Of a DNA stretch of 59,338 nt, positions 1 to 8,259 are shown piece after piece. A model generated the notes under the pieces. It was given only the letters and a program-made list of their open reading frames with translations, searched no databases and was not told the DNA's origin. The number at the start of each line of letters is the position of its first letter. Within the stretch, counting starts at the first letter, position 1. A program made the translations under genes and the position numbers. Source of the DNA: Dyella_A sp051962475 (GTDB lineage: Bacteria > Pseudomonadota > Gammaproteobacteria > Xanthomonadales > Rhodanobacteraceae); contig NZ_JBQCCF010000051.1 of the NCBI RefSeq assembly GCF_051962475.1, positions 1 through 59,338 on the forward strand, written 5' to 3'.

Positions 1-1
1 C

Positions 2-997
2 GTCGTCCATGCGCACCGGGAAGTGCGCGTCTACGGCGGCCAGCAGCACGAGGCCGCGCGCTTCGCCGACGTGTCGCATCGCGCGCGCCGCCTGAACATG
101 AAGATCGCTACCACCAGCGCGAGTTCTAGCACGGCCATCCAGACGGTCGCGGCGCTCGCGCTGGCGCTGCTGGTGTACCTGGCGACGCGGCCGCAGGTGA
201 TCGACCTGCCGCCGGAGCAGGACAGCGGCCGGCTGGCACTCGACCGCACCCGCGGCGACCTGCGCTTCGAGGGCATCCGTCTGCAGTACCCGCGCAGCGA
301 GACCGAAGCCCTGCGAGGCGTCGACCTGCATTGCGCCCCCGGCACCGTCACGGCGCTGGTCGGGCGCTCCGGCAGCGGCAAGAGCAGCCTGGTCAGTCTG
401 CTGCCGCGTTTCCAGGAACCCAGCGCCGGGCGCATCGTGCTCGACGGGAAGGACTACCGCGAATACACCCTTGCCTCGTTGCGCCGGCAGATCGGCTGGG
501 TGGGGCAGAGCGTGGTGCTGTTCGATGGCACCATCGCCGAAAACATCGCCTACGGCGAACTGGCCGGGGCCAGCGAGGCCGATATCGAGGCCGCGGCCAC
601 GGCCGCCAACGCCATGGAATTCATCAGCCGCATGCCGCAGGGGCTGCACAGCCCGATCGGGCAGGGTGGTGGCATGCTCTCCGGCGGCCAGCGCCAGCGT
701 ATTGCCATCGCGCGGGCGATTCTGAAGAACGCCCCGATCCTGGTGCTGGACGAAGCCACCAGCGCGCTGGATACCGAGTCCGAGCGGCTGATCCAGCAGG
801 CACTACAGCGCCTGATGAAGGATCGCACCACCCTGGTGATCGCCCATCGCCTGTCCACCATCGAAGGCGCGGACCAGATCGCCGTGATGGACCAGGGCCG
901 CATTGTGGAGCGTGGCACCCACGCCGAGTTGCTCGCGATGCAGGGCCACTACGCCGCGCTGCATCGTATGCAGTTCCACCAGCCCGCCAGCGACTGA
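2..997 (+). CDS. msbA: Lipid A export ABC transporter MsbA, 5'-truncated by window edge and internally deleted
   Basis: Flips lipid A-core across the inner membrane using ATP. The reading frame is open from base 2, so the GTG at 23 is only an internal valine and the real start lies outside the window. The ATPase domain is complete: Walker A GRSGSGKSS, signature LSGGQRQR, Walker B ILVLDEATSALD and H-loop IAHRLS. The upstream part matches the end of the MsbA membrane domain (VYGGQ, then a helix ending LATRPQVID) but jumps straight to LPPEQDSG. Compared with E. coli MsbA about 46 residues are missing in frame here, covering TM6 and the link to the ATPase domain. Such a protein should not transport. 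It is either a real deletion or an assembly or sequence error. lpxK follows 7 bp downstream, the usual msbA-lpxK pair. Confidence 0.93.
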   Translation, partial: VVHAHREVRVYGGQQHEAARFADVSHRARRLNMKIATTSASSSTAIQTVAALALALLVYLATRPQVIDLPPEQDSGRLALDRTRGDLRFEGIRLQYPRSETEALRGVDLHCAPGTVTALVGRSGSGKSSLVSLLPRFQEPSAGRIVLDGKDYREYTLASLRRQIGWVGQSVVLFDGTIAENIAYGELAGASEADIEAAATAANAMEFISRMPQGLHSPIGQGGGMLSGGQRQRIAIARAILKNAPILVLDEATSALDTESERLIQQALQRLMKDRTTLVIAHRLSTIEGADQIAVMDQGRIVERGTHAELLAMQGHYAALHRMQFHQPASD

Positions 998-1004
998 GCG
1001 ACCG

Positions 1005-2000
1005 ATGGCGCTGGCCGACACGCTGCAGGCGAGCTGGTACGGCACACGCGGCGCGCCGCTCTGGACGTATCCGCTGGCCTGGCTCTACGGCGCGCTCACC
1101 GCGCTGCGCCGCGGCCTGTACCGCATCGGCTGGCTGCGCAGCACGACGCTGCCGGTGCCGGTGGTGGTGGTCGGCAACATCACCGCCGGCGGCACCGGCA
1201 AGACCCCGCTCACGCTGGCGCTGGTGCACGCGCTCACGGCACGCGGCTGGCGACCGGGCGTGGTCAGTCGCGGCTACGGCGGCACGCAGCGCGAACCGGC
1301 CTTGCTGGACGACCGACCCGATCCCGCGCGCTACGGCGACGAACCCTGCCTGATCCGCGCCAGCGGAGTGCCGGTGGCGGTGGGGGGCGATCGTCCCGCT
1401 GCGACCGCGCTGCTGCTGCAGGCGGGCTGCAATGTGGTGATTGCCGACGATGGCCTGCAGCATTACGCGCTGGCGCGCGACGTGGAGATCTGCGTGGTCG
1501 ACGGCGCCCGTCGCTTTGGCAACGGTCGCCTGCTGCCTGCCGGTCCATTGCGCGAGCCGCTGTCGCGCCTGCGCCAAGTGGATTTCCTGGTCTGCAACGG
1601 CGAGGCAGGCGAGGGCGAATACCCCATGCACCTCGCAGGTGGCACGGCGGTGTCGCTGACAGAGGGCGCCACGCGTCCGCTGTCCGACTTTGGTGGCCAG
1701 ACGGTGCACGCGGTGGCGGCCATCGGGCATCCCGAGCGTTTTTTCCAGAGCCTGCGCGCGCAGGGGCTCACCATCATCGGCCACGTCTTTGCCGATCACC
1801 ACGCCTTCGTCCCGCAGGACCTGGCCGTGGCCGGCGATGCGCCGCTGCTGATGACCGACAAGGACGCGATCAAGTGCCAGTCCTTCGCCCGCCCTGGCTG
1901 GTGGCGCGTGCCGGTGCGTGCAGTGCTGGACGACGACTTTATCGTCGCGTTGTGCCGTCGGCTCGATGAGGCCGCAGGGCGTTTGCCCGCCGCACGCTGA
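1005..2000 (+). CDS. lpxK: Tetraacyldisaccharide 4'-kinase LpxK
   Basis: Phosphorylates the 4' position of the lipid A disaccharide precursor at the inner membrane, the sixth step of lipid A synthesis. The protein has 331 residues, close to E. coli LpxK (328). It has an N-terminal membrane-anchoring hydrophobic stretch (about residues 20-40) and a Walker A loop ITAGGTGKTP at residues 59-68, followed by VSRGYGG, typical of the family. The ATG at 1005 is chosen because it lies just after the msbA stop and gives the expected length; longer readings would run back into msbA. It is probably co-transcribed with msbA. Confidence 0.96.
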   Translation: MALADTLQASWYGTRGAPLWTYPLAWLYGALTALRRGLYRIGWLRSTTLPVPVVVVGNITAGGTGKTPLTLALVHALTARGWRPGVVSRGYGGTQREPALLDDRPDPARYGDEPCLIRASGVPVAVGGDRPAATALLLQAGCNVVIADDGLQHYALARDVEICVVDGARRFGNGRLLPAGPLREPLSRLRQVDFLVCNGEAGEGEYPMHLAGGTAVSLTEGATRPLSDFGGQTVHAVAAIGHPERFFQSLRAQGLTIIGHVFADHHAFVPQDLAVAGDAPLLMTDKDAIKCQSFARPGWWRVPVRAVLDDDFIVALCRRLDEAAGRLPAAR

Positions 2001-2140
2001 CCCGCCGCGCGTCCGCGCACACGGATTTTCTGATCGCTTCGGTTTTGCCCGCCGCGGCTTCGGGCGGCGTTCGGCTGCGACATGGCGTGTCCACGAAGCT
2101 CGCTCGACATCCGGCGTTGCCCTCCCTAGACTTGTCCTAC

Positions 2141-2160
2141 TGTATTAACGCGTTAGTACA
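2141..2160. promoter_or_regulatory. Near-perfect 20-bp palindrome, probable operator of the his operon
   Basis: The 20 bases TGTATTAACGCGTTAGTACA equal their own reverse complement except for one mismatched pair. The core TAACGCGTTA is a perfect 10-bp palindrome. The outline GTACTAA...TTAATAC resembles TrpR-type operators (GTACTAGTT...AACTAGTAC in E. coli), and the first gene downstream encodes a TrpR-superfamily protein, so autoregulation is likely. A possible promoter is TTGCCC (2117-2122), 18-bp spacer, TGTATT (2141-2146), which would put the operator across the -10 and start site. Only two bases separate it from the ATG at 2163, leaving no room for a Shine-Dalgarno sequence. The palindrome is seen directly; its function is inferred. 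Confidence 0.7.
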
Positions 2161-2162
2161 TT

Positions 2163-2498
2163 ATGAAACGCCGTTCCGTCGATCCCGAAACCCCCTCCGA
2201 GTCCGCTGAGCTAAGCCTCTGCGAGGCTTTGCTGTCGCTGAAGAACGCCGATGAGATGTCGGCGTTCCTGCACGACCTGTGCACGCCGGCGGAGCTGGAG
2301 GTGCTGGTCGACCGCTGGCGGGTGGTGCCGTATCTGCTCGAAGGCGTCTCCTACCGCGAGATCCACGAGCGGACCGCGGTCAGCATCACCACGATCGGCC
2401 GGGTGGCCCGGTATCTCAACCAGGGCAGCGGTGGTTACCTGGCGGCAGCCGCACGGGCGGCCCGGCGTCGCACGCATCAGAAAAAGGACAAGGCATGA
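2163..2498 (+). CDS. TrpR/YerC-YecD family regulator, probable repressor of histidine synthesis
   Basis: A 111-residue helix-turn-helix protein of the TrpR superfamily (YerC/YecD branch). The family signature LCTPAELEVLVDRW is followed by the HTH YREIHERTAVSITTIGRVARYL (about residues 62-84). A basic tail follows (RAARRRTHQKKDK). It heads the his operon and overlaps hisG by four bases (ATGA). In Xanthomonadales such genes precede hisG and have been predicted to repress histidine synthesis; here that role rests on position and on the palindrome next to its start. The start ATG at 2163 has no visible ribosome-binding site, so the message may be leaderless or nearly so. The ligand (histidine or another) is unknown. 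Confidence 0.85.
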   Translation: MKRRSVDPETPSESAELSLCEALLSLKNADEMSAFLHDLCTPAELEVLVDRWRVVPYLLEGVSYREIHERTAVSITTIGRVARYLNQGSGGYLAAAARAARRRTHQKKDKA

Positions 2499-3388
2499 AG
2501 ACGCGCGATCGCCTGCGCATTGCGATGCAGAAATCCGGCCGGCTCACCGAGCCGGCCCTCGACGTGCTCAAGCGCTGCGGGCTCACTTTCCGGCAGAGCC
2601 GCGACAAGTTGTTCTGCTTCGGCGAGGGCGAGCCGGTGGACCTGCTGCTCGTCCGCGACGACGACATCCCCGGGCTGATCGAGCAGGGCGTGTGCGACCT
2701 CGGCATCGTCGGCCGCAACGTGCTGGACGAGTTTTCGCTCACCGCCGGCGTCGACGGGGCGCCGCTGAAGGAGTGGCGTCCGCTCGGGTTTGGCCGCTGC
2801 CGGTTGTCGGTAGCCGTGCCGCAGGAGATGACGTACGACGGTGCGGCCAGCCTTGCCGGCCAGCGCATTGCCACCTCGTACCCCGGTCTGCTGGGCAAGT
2901 GGCTGCGCGATGCGGGCGTTCAGGCGCAGGTGGTGACGCTGGCCGGTTCGGTCGAGATCGCGCCCAAGCTCGGCACCGCCGATGCCATCTGCGACCTGGT
3001 GCAGAGCGGCGGCACGCTGGTCGCCAACCAGTTACGCGAGGTCGATGTGTTGCTGGAGAGCGAGGCGGTGCTGGCCGGTCCGGCCACACTGCCGACCGAC
3101 GAGCGCGGCGACATGCTGGAGCTGCTGTTCAAGCGGCTGGACGGCGTGATTCAGGTGAGCGAGTCGCGCCTGCTGCTGCTGCAGACCTCGCGCGGCAACC
3201 TGGACGCGGTCACCCGCCTGCTGCCGGGTGGCCCGCAGCCGACCCTGCTGCCGGTAGCCGGCCAGCCCGACCAGCTGATGCTGCAGGCGCTGTGCGCCGG
3301 CGAGGTGAGCTGGCGGCAGCTGGAAGAGATCAAGAAGGCCGGGGCGCGCGAGATGTTCGTGCTGCCGGTGGAAAAGATGCTCGCCTGA
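2495..3388 (+). CDS. hisG: ATP phosphoribosyltransferase HisG, long form
   Basis: First step of histidine synthesis: ATP plus PRPP gives phosphoribosyl-ATP. At 297 residues it is the long form (E. coli 299), with the C-terminal ACT-like regulatory domain and therefore no need for HisZ. Recognisable parts are RLRIAMQKSGRL at the N-terminus, VDLLLVRDDDIPGLIEQGVCDLG, and the PRPP loop region around LAGSVEIAPKLGTADAI. The ATG at 2495 overlaps the stop of the upstream regulator (ATGA), so translation is probably coupled. Feedback inhibition by histidine is expected from the family. Confidence 0.97.
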   Translation: MKTRDRLRIAMQKSGRLTEPALDVLKRCGLTFRQSRDKLFCFGEGEPVDLLLVRDDDIPGLIEQGVCDLGIVGRNVLDEFSLTAGVDGAPLKEWRPLGFGRCRLSVAVPQEMTYDGAASLAGQRIATSYPGLLGKWLRDAGVQAQVVTLAGSVEIAPKLGTADAICDLVQSGGTLVANQLREVDVLLESEAVLAGPATLPTDERGDMLELLFKRLDGVIQVSESRLLLLQTSRGNLDAVTRLLPGGPQPTLLPVAGQPDQLMLQALCAGEVSWRQLEEIKKAGAREMFVLPVEKMLA

Positions 3389-3410
3389 GCGGGCCCGAGG
3401 ACACGAGACG

Positions 3411-4718
3411 ATGAAGCGGCTGGACTGGAACGCACTCGACGAAACCGCCCGACGCGAGGCGCTGGCCCGCCCGGCGCAGGGCCGCGCCGACGAGCTCAAG
3501 CAAGGCGTGGCGGCGATCATCGCCCAGGTGCGCGCGCACGGCGACGTGGCGCTGCGCGACCTGAGCGCAAAATACGACCGCTGCGTGCTCGACGCCATCG
3601 AGGTGACGGCCGCCGAGTTCGACGCGGCCGAGGCGGCGCTCGATGACGCATTGAAGGCGGCGATCCGCGAGGCGGCCGGCCGCATCGACACCTATCACCG
3701 TGCGTCGCAGCCCACGCCGGTGGCCGTGGACACGGCGCCGGGCGTGCGCGTGCAGCGCATGCTGCGCCCGATCACCCGGGTCGGTCTTTACGTGCCGGCC
3801 GGCACCGCACCGCTGCCGTCCACCGCGCTGATGCTGGGCGTGCCGGCGGCGATCGCCGGCTGCCGCGAGGTGGTGCTGTGTTCTCCCGCGCGCGCCGACG
3901 GTCGCTGCGACGAGGCCGTGCTGTACGCGGCGCGCGTCACCGGCGTGCACCGCGTGTTCAAGCTCGGCGGCGCCCAGGCCATCGCAGCGATGGCCTACGG
4001 CACGGACAGCGTGCCCAAGTGCGAGAAACTGTTCGGCCCGGGCAACGCCTGGGTCACCGAGGCCAAGTTGCAGGTCTCCGGCGATCCGGACGGTGCCGCC
4101 ATCGACATGCCGGCTGGTCCCTCCGAGGTGCTGGTGATTGCCGACGACGGAGCCCGTCCGGCCTTCGTCGCGGCCGACCTGCTGTCGCAGGCCGAGCACG
4201 GCCCGGATTCGCAGGTGGTGCTGCTCAGCCCGTCGGCCGCGCTGCTCGACGCCGTGGCCGCTGAAGTGCAGCGGCAGGTGGCCACGCTGCCGCGCAGCGA
4301 GACCGCGCTCAAGTCGCTGGCGCAGAGCCGCCTGATCGCGGTGGACTCGCTGGCCCAGGCTGTCGCGGTGAGCAACCGCTACGCGCCCGAGCACCTGATC
4401 ATCCAGACCGCCGAGCCGCGCATGCTGCTCGACGGCATCGAAAGCGCGGGGTCGATCTTCCTGGGATCCTGGACGCCGGAATCGGTGGGCGACTACTGCA
4501 GCGGCTCCAACCACGTGCTGCCCACCTACGGTTACGCGCGCAGCTACAGCGGCGTGTCGGTGGCCAGCTTCATCAAGCAGATCAGCGTGCAGGAGGTGAG
4601 CGCCGATGGCTTGCGTGCGATCGGCCCGTGCACCGTGACGCTGGCCGCGGCCGAGCAGTTGGAGGCACACCGCCGTGCGGTGTCGATGCGGCTGGACGTG
4701 CTGGAGGGCCGCGCATGA
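3411..4718 (+). CDS. hisD: Histidinol dehydrogenase HisD
   Basis: Catalyses the last two NAD-dependent oxidations, histidinol to histidinal to histidine, with a bound zinc. 435 residues, the normal length (E. coli 434). Family motifs include the cluster IDMPAGPSEVLVIAD, the segment SQAEHGPDSQ and the YAPEHL motif carrying the catalytic Glu-His pair. The ending VSADGLRAIGPCTVTLAAAE is typical. It starts 22 bases after hisG and its stop overlaps the hisC start (ATGA). Confidence 0.98.
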   Translation: MKRLDWNALDETARREALARPAQGRADELKQGVAAIIAQVRAHGDVALRDLSAKYDRCVLDAIEVTAAEFDAAEAALDDALKAAIREAAGRIDTYHRASQPTPVAVDTAPGVRVQRMLRPITRVGLYVPAGTAPLPSTALMLGVPAAIAGCREVVLCSPARADGRCDEAVLYAARVTGVHRVFKLGGAQAIAAMAYGTDSVPKCEKLFGPGNAWVTEAKLQVSGDPDGAAIDMPAGPSEVLVIADDGARPAFVAADLLSQAEHGPDSQVVLLSPSAALLDAVAAEVQRQVATLPRSETALKSLAQSRLIAVDSLAQAVAVSNRYAPEHLIIQTAEPRMLLDGIESAGSIFLGSWTPESVGDYCSGSNHVLPTYGYARSYSGVSVASFIKQISVQEVSADGLRAIGPCTVTLAAAEQLEAHRRAVSMRLDVLEGRA

Positions 4719-5773
4719 GCGTGCTCGACCTGGCGCGTCCGGAGATCCGCGCGATGCAGCCTTACTCCTCGGCGCGCATGGAGGCCAGCGGCGGGCAGAT
4801 CCTGCTCAACGCGAACGAATCGGCCTGGGCGCCGTTCGGCGAGGCGGGCGCCGGCTGCAACCGCTATCCCGACCCGCAACCGGCCGCGCTGGTCGATGCG
4901 CTGGCCGCGCTGTACGGCGTGCGCCGCGAGCAGCTGCTGGTCGGTCGCGGCAGCGACGAGGCGATCGACCTGCTGGTGCGCGCGTTCTGCCGCGCCGGTG
5001 AAGACGCGATCCTGATCCAGCCGCCGACCTTCGGCATGTACGCGGTGTGCGCGCGCATCCAGAACGCGGCGGTGATCGAAGCGCCGCTGGCCGCCGACTT
5101 CACGCTGGACGTCGACGCCGTGCTGGCGGCGATGACCCCGGCGGTGAAGCTGGTCTTCGTCTGTACCCCGAACAATCCGACCGGGCAGGTGGTCCCGGCG
5201 GCGGCGGTGGAGCGGCTGGCGCAGGCGCTGGCCGGGCGCGCGCTGCTGATTGTGGACGAGGCCTACGTCGAGTTCGCTAACGCGCCCAGCATGGTCGGGC
5301 TGATCGGCCGCCACGAGCACGTCGCCATCTTGCGCACGCTTTCGAAGGCCTGGGCGCTGGCCGGTGCGCGCATCGGCACGCTGCTGGCGAACGACGCGGT
5401 GATCGCGCTGCTGCGCCGGATCATGCCGCCGTATCCGCTGCCCTTGCCCTGCGTGGATGCGGCCCTGGCCGCGCTGTCGCCGGCGGGCCAAGTCCAGGCG
5501 CGCGGGCACATCGCCGAGATAAAGGCCGAGCGCGCGCGCATGCGCGCGGCGATCGCCGCGGTGCTCGGCGTGCGCGAGGTGCTGCCGTCGCAGGCGAACT
5601 TCCTGGCGGTGCGCTTCGATGACGCCGGTGCCGTCTACCGTGATCTGCTTTCCGCCGGCATCGTGGTGCGCGACGTGCGCCGCTATCCGAACCTGGGCGA
5701 TGCGCTGCGCATCACCATCGGCACGGCGGAGGAAAACGCCCGCGTGCTGGATGTGCTGGAGCAGACCCGATGA
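4715..5773 (+). CDS. hisC: Histidinol-phosphate aminotransferase HisC
   Basis: PLP-dependent transfer of the amino group from glutamate to imidazole acetol phosphate. 352 residues, fold-type I. The PLP lysine is Lys211 in RTLSKAWALAGAR, the DEAY motif is at 181-184 and CTPNNPTG at about 150-157. The ATG at 4715 overlaps the hisD stop. It is followed by a 106-bp gap carrying an inverted palindromic repeat, the first of two sizeable gaps in an otherwise tightly packed operon. Confidence 0.97.
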   Translation: MSVLDLARPEIRAMQPYSSARMEASGGQILLNANESAWAPFGEAGAGCNRYPDPQPAALVDALAALYGVRREQLLVGRGSDEAIDLLVRAFCRAGEDAILIQPPTFGMYAVCARIQNAAVIEAPLAADFTLDVDAVLAAMTPAVKLVFVCTPNNPTGQVVPAAAVERLAQALAGRALLIVDEAYVEFANAPSMVGLIGRHEHVAILRTLSKAWALAGARIGTLLANDAVIALLRRIMPPYPLPLPCVDAALAALSPAGQVQARGHIAEIKAERARMRAAIAAVLGVREVLPSQANFLAVRFDDAGAVYRDLLSAGIVVRDVRRYPNLGDALRITIGTAEENARVLDVLEQTR

Positions 5774-5785
5774 ATCACGCGAATC

Positions 5786-5859
5786 GTAGGAGCGCACCCT
5801 GTGCGCGACTGCCGGACCGATGCCGCATCCCGCAGGTCGCGCACAGGGTACGCACCTAC
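5786..5859. repeat. GTAG-type palindromic repeat pair (REP-like) between hisC and hisB
   Basis: The left arm begins GTAGGAGCGCACCCTGTGCG and the right arm ends CGCACAGGGTACGCACCTAC. The 24-base arms are inverted copies of each other with few mismatches, separated by about 26 bases. Each arm also has its own short hairpin. This is the layout of the GTAG-starting REP elements common in Stenotrophomonas, Pseudomonas and relatives, normally scattered through intergenic regions. In the transcript it would form a long hairpin inside the his operon and could alter mRNA stability or the ratio of upstream to downstream products. Confidence 0.75.
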
Positions 5860-5879
5860 ATGGGTTGGAGAGATTGTTG

Positions 5880-6944
5880 ATGAGCCGCAAGATCCTTTTC
5901 ATCGACCGCGACGGCTGCCTGATCGTCGAGCCGTCGGACGAGCAGATCGACAGCTACGAGAAGCTCGAGCTTCTGCCGGGCGTGATCGGCGCGCTGCAGC
6001 GCTGCGTGGCCGCCGGCTACGAGCTGGTGATGGTCACCAACCAGGACGGCCTCGGTACCGCCAGCTTTCCGCAGGACAGCTTCGACGGCCCGCACCAGCT
6101 GTTGCTGCGCATCCTGGCCTCGCAGGGCATCGTGTTCCGCGAACAGCTTATTGACCGCAGCTTTCCGCACGAGGGATTGGACACGCGCAAGCCGGGCATC
6201 GGCATGCTGCGGCACTACCTTTCTGATGACAGCTGGAGCCGCGCGGCGTCGGCGGTGATTGGCGACCGCGAGACCGACCTGCAGCTGGCCGCCAACCTCG
6301 GCGTGCGCGGCCTGCGGGTGGGACCGCAGGGCGAGTCGTGGGACGCCATCGCGCACCGCCTGCTCGACGCGCCGCGCCTCGCCACGGTCCAGCGCAACAC
6401 GAAGGAAACCCGGATCACGGTAAGCGTGGACCTGGATCGGGTGGCCGAGCCGAAGATCCACACCGGGCTGGGTTTCTTCGATCACATGCTCGAGCAGATC
6501 GGTAAGCACGGCGGCTTCGCGCTGGAGCTCACCTGCGAGGGCGACACCCACATCGACGAGCACCACACGATGGAAGACAGCGCGCTGGCCCTCGGCCAGG
6601 CGCTGAAGCATGCGCTGGGCGACAAGCGCGGCATCGGCCGCTACGGCTTCACGCTGCCGATGGACGAATCCTTCGCCAGCGCCGCGCTGGACCTGTCCGG
6701 CCGGCCGTACTTCGTGTTCGAGGGCAGTTTCCCGCGCGAACGCGTGGGCGACATCCCGACCGAGCTGGTGCCGCACGTGTTCCGCTCGCTGTGCGAGACG
6801 CTGGGTGCCAACCTGCACCTCACGGTGAAGGGCGACAACGCGCACCACATGGTCGAAGCCTGCTTCAAGGTAGTGGCGCGCACGCTGCGCCAGGCGATCC
6901 GCCGCGAGGGCGGCGAGCTGCCCAGCACCAAGGGGACGCTCTGA
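5880..6944 (+). CDS. hisB: Bifunctional histidinol-phosphatase / imidazoleglycerol-phosphate dehydratase HisB
   Basis: 354 residues in two domains. Residues about 1-165 are a HAD phosphatase (DRDG with Asp9 and Asp11, VTNQDGLGT, GDRETD). Residues about 168-354 are the IGP dehydratase with its metal-binding histidine motifs EHHTMED and DNAHHMVEA and the C-terminal PSTKGTL. E. coli HisB carries a Cys/His zinc knuckle before the conserved RKP; here the stretch is SFPHEGLDTRKP, without the cysteines, as I recall also for Xanthomonas HisB. The ATG at 5880 is used because homology to the HAD domain begins there. Confidence 0.96.
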   Translation: MSRKILFIDRDGCLIVEPSDEQIDSYEKLELLPGVIGALQRCVAAGYELVMVTNQDGLGTASFPQDSFDGPHQLLLRILASQGIVFREQLIDRSFPHEGLDTRKPGIGMLRHYLSDDSWSRAASAVIGDRETDLQLAANLGVRGLRVGPQGESWDAIAHRLLDAPRLATVQRNTKETRITVSVDLDRVAEPKIHTGLGFFDHMLEQIGKHGGFALELTCEGDTHIDEHHTMEDSALALGQALKHALGDKRGIGRYGFTLPMDESFASAALDLSGRPYFVFEGSFPRERVGDIPTELVPHVFRSLCETLGANLHLTVKGDNAHHMVEACFKVVARTLRQAIRREGGELPSTKGTL

Positions 6945-7534
6945 TGGCCGTGGTGCTGGTCGATGCGGGCGGCACGAACATCGGCTCGGTGCGCTATGCG
7001 CTGCAGCGCCTCGGCGTGGAGACGGCGCTCACCGCCGATCCGGCAGCGATCCGAGGCGCCGACAAGGTGATCCTGCCCGGCGTGGGCGCGGCCGGTCCCG
7101 GCATGGCGCGGCTGCGCGAGCTGGGCCTGGTCGAGCTGATGCGTTCGCTGACCCAGCCGGTGCTGGGCGTGTGCCTGGGCATGCAGCTGCTGTGCGCGCA
7201 TTCGGAAGAGGGCGATACCGAGTGCCTGGGCGTGATCGACGCACCAGTGCGCCTCTTCCATGAGGCGCCGGGCCTGCGCGTGCCACACATGGGCTGGAAC
7301 GCGCTGGCGCCGGTGCGCGCGCATCCGCTGCTGGACGAGCTGGCTGCGGGAGAGCAGGCGTATTTCGTGCACAGTTACGCGGTGCCGGTGGGCGAGTACA
7401 CGCTGGCCACCAGCGACTTCGGCGGTCCGTTCTCGGCGGTGATCGCCCGCGGCAATTTCCACGGCATGCAGTTTCATCCCGAACGTTCCGCGGCCGTGGG
7501 CTCGCAACTTCTCAGGAATTTCCTCCGCCTATGA
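6944..7534 (+). CDS. hisH: Imidazole glycerol phosphate synthase glutaminase subunit HisH
   Basis: Class I glutamine amidotransferase that supplies ammonia to HisF. 196 residues. The catalytic triad is Cys77 (GVCLGMQ), His178 and Glu180 (FHPE). The oxyanion-strand region LPGVGAAGPGM is at about 44-54. The start overlaps the hisB stop by one base (TGATG) and its stop overlaps hisA (ATGA), in keeping with coupled synthesis of the HisF/HisH partners. Confidence 0.97.
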   Translation: MAVVLVDAGGTNIGSVRYALQRLGVETALTADPAAIRGADKVILPGVGAAGPGMARLRELGLVELMRSLTQPVLGVCLGMQLLCAHSEEGDTECLGVIDAPVRLFHEAPGLRVPHMGWNALAPVRAHPLLDELAAGEQAYFVHSYAVPVGEYTLATSDFGGPFSAVIARGNFHGMQFHPERSAAVGSQLLRNFLRL

Positions 7535-8259
7535 GCTTCGAGATCATTCCCGCGATCGACCTTCGCGATGGCCGCGTGGTGCGGCTGCGGCAGGGCGACT
7601 ACGCGCAGCAGACCACCTATTCGAACGATCCGGCCGAGCTGGCCCGGCGCTATCTGCACGACGGCGCCTCCTGGCTGCATGTGGTGGACCTGGACGGCGC
7701 GCGCTCGGGCAAGCTCGACAACCTGGCGGTCATCCGCGCGATGGTGGCCGACGGTCTGCAGGTGCAGGCTGGCGGCGGCGTTCGTGAGGAAGATGACCTG
7801 CGGCGCCTGTTCGACGTGGGTGTGCAGCGCGTGGTGCTGGGCAGCGTCGCGATCCGCGCGCCGGAGACGGTGGCCCGCTGGCTCGACACCTGGGGCGGCG
7901 ACCGCCTCACGATAGCGCTCGATACGCGCCGCATCGACGACCGCTGGACCTTGCCCAGCACCGGCTGGACCGAGACCGAGACACGCACGCTGGACGATCT
8001 GGCGCCCTGGTACGCGGCGCATGGCGCCCACCACTTGTTGTGTACCGACATCGAGCGCGACGGCATGCTTGCAGGCTTCAACCTGGAGCTGTATCGCCAC
8101 CTGGCCGACATTGCGCCGGAGCTTGCCGTGCAGGCCTCCGGCGGGGCGCGTTCGCTGGCCGACATCCGCGCCGTGCGAGACGTCGGCGTGGGCGGCGTGA
8201 TCCTTGGCCGTGCGCTGCTGGAGGGCCGCTTCACCCTCGAGGACGCCCTGGCATGCTGA
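7531..8259 (+). CDS. hisA: ProFAR isomerase HisA
   Basis: Amadori isomerisation of ProFAR to PRFAR, a (beta/alpha)8 barrel of 242 residues. The catalytic aspartates sit at the N-terminus (IIPAIDLRDG, Asp10) and in LCTDIERDGM. Phosphate-binding loops are visible at QAGGGVR and QASGGARS. The stop overlaps the hisF start by seven bases. Confidence 0.97.
   Translation: MSFEIIPAIDLRDGRVVRLRQGDYAQQTTYSNDPAELARRYLHDGASWLHVVDLDGARSGKLDNLAVIRAMVADGLQVQAGGGVREEDDLRRLFDVGVQRVVLGSVAIRAPETVARWLDTWGGDRLTIALDTRRIDDRWTLPSTGWTETETRTLDDLAPWYAAHGAHHLLCTDIERDGMLAGFNLELYRHLADIAPELAVQASGGARSLADIRAVRDVGVGGVILGRALLEGRFTLEDALAC

Noticed and set aside
23..997. A short stand-alone ABC ATPase starting at GTG 23
   Set aside because: The frame is open upstream to the window edge and the codons before 23 match MsbA, so this is a truncated MsbA.
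2030..2090. Terminator after lpxK
   Set aside because: A short GC hairpin (CGCCGC / GCGGCG) exists but has no T-run and lies amid general GC-rich sequence.
3330..4670. A 446-codon open frame opposite hisD
   Set aside because: Antisense shadow of a well-supported gene.
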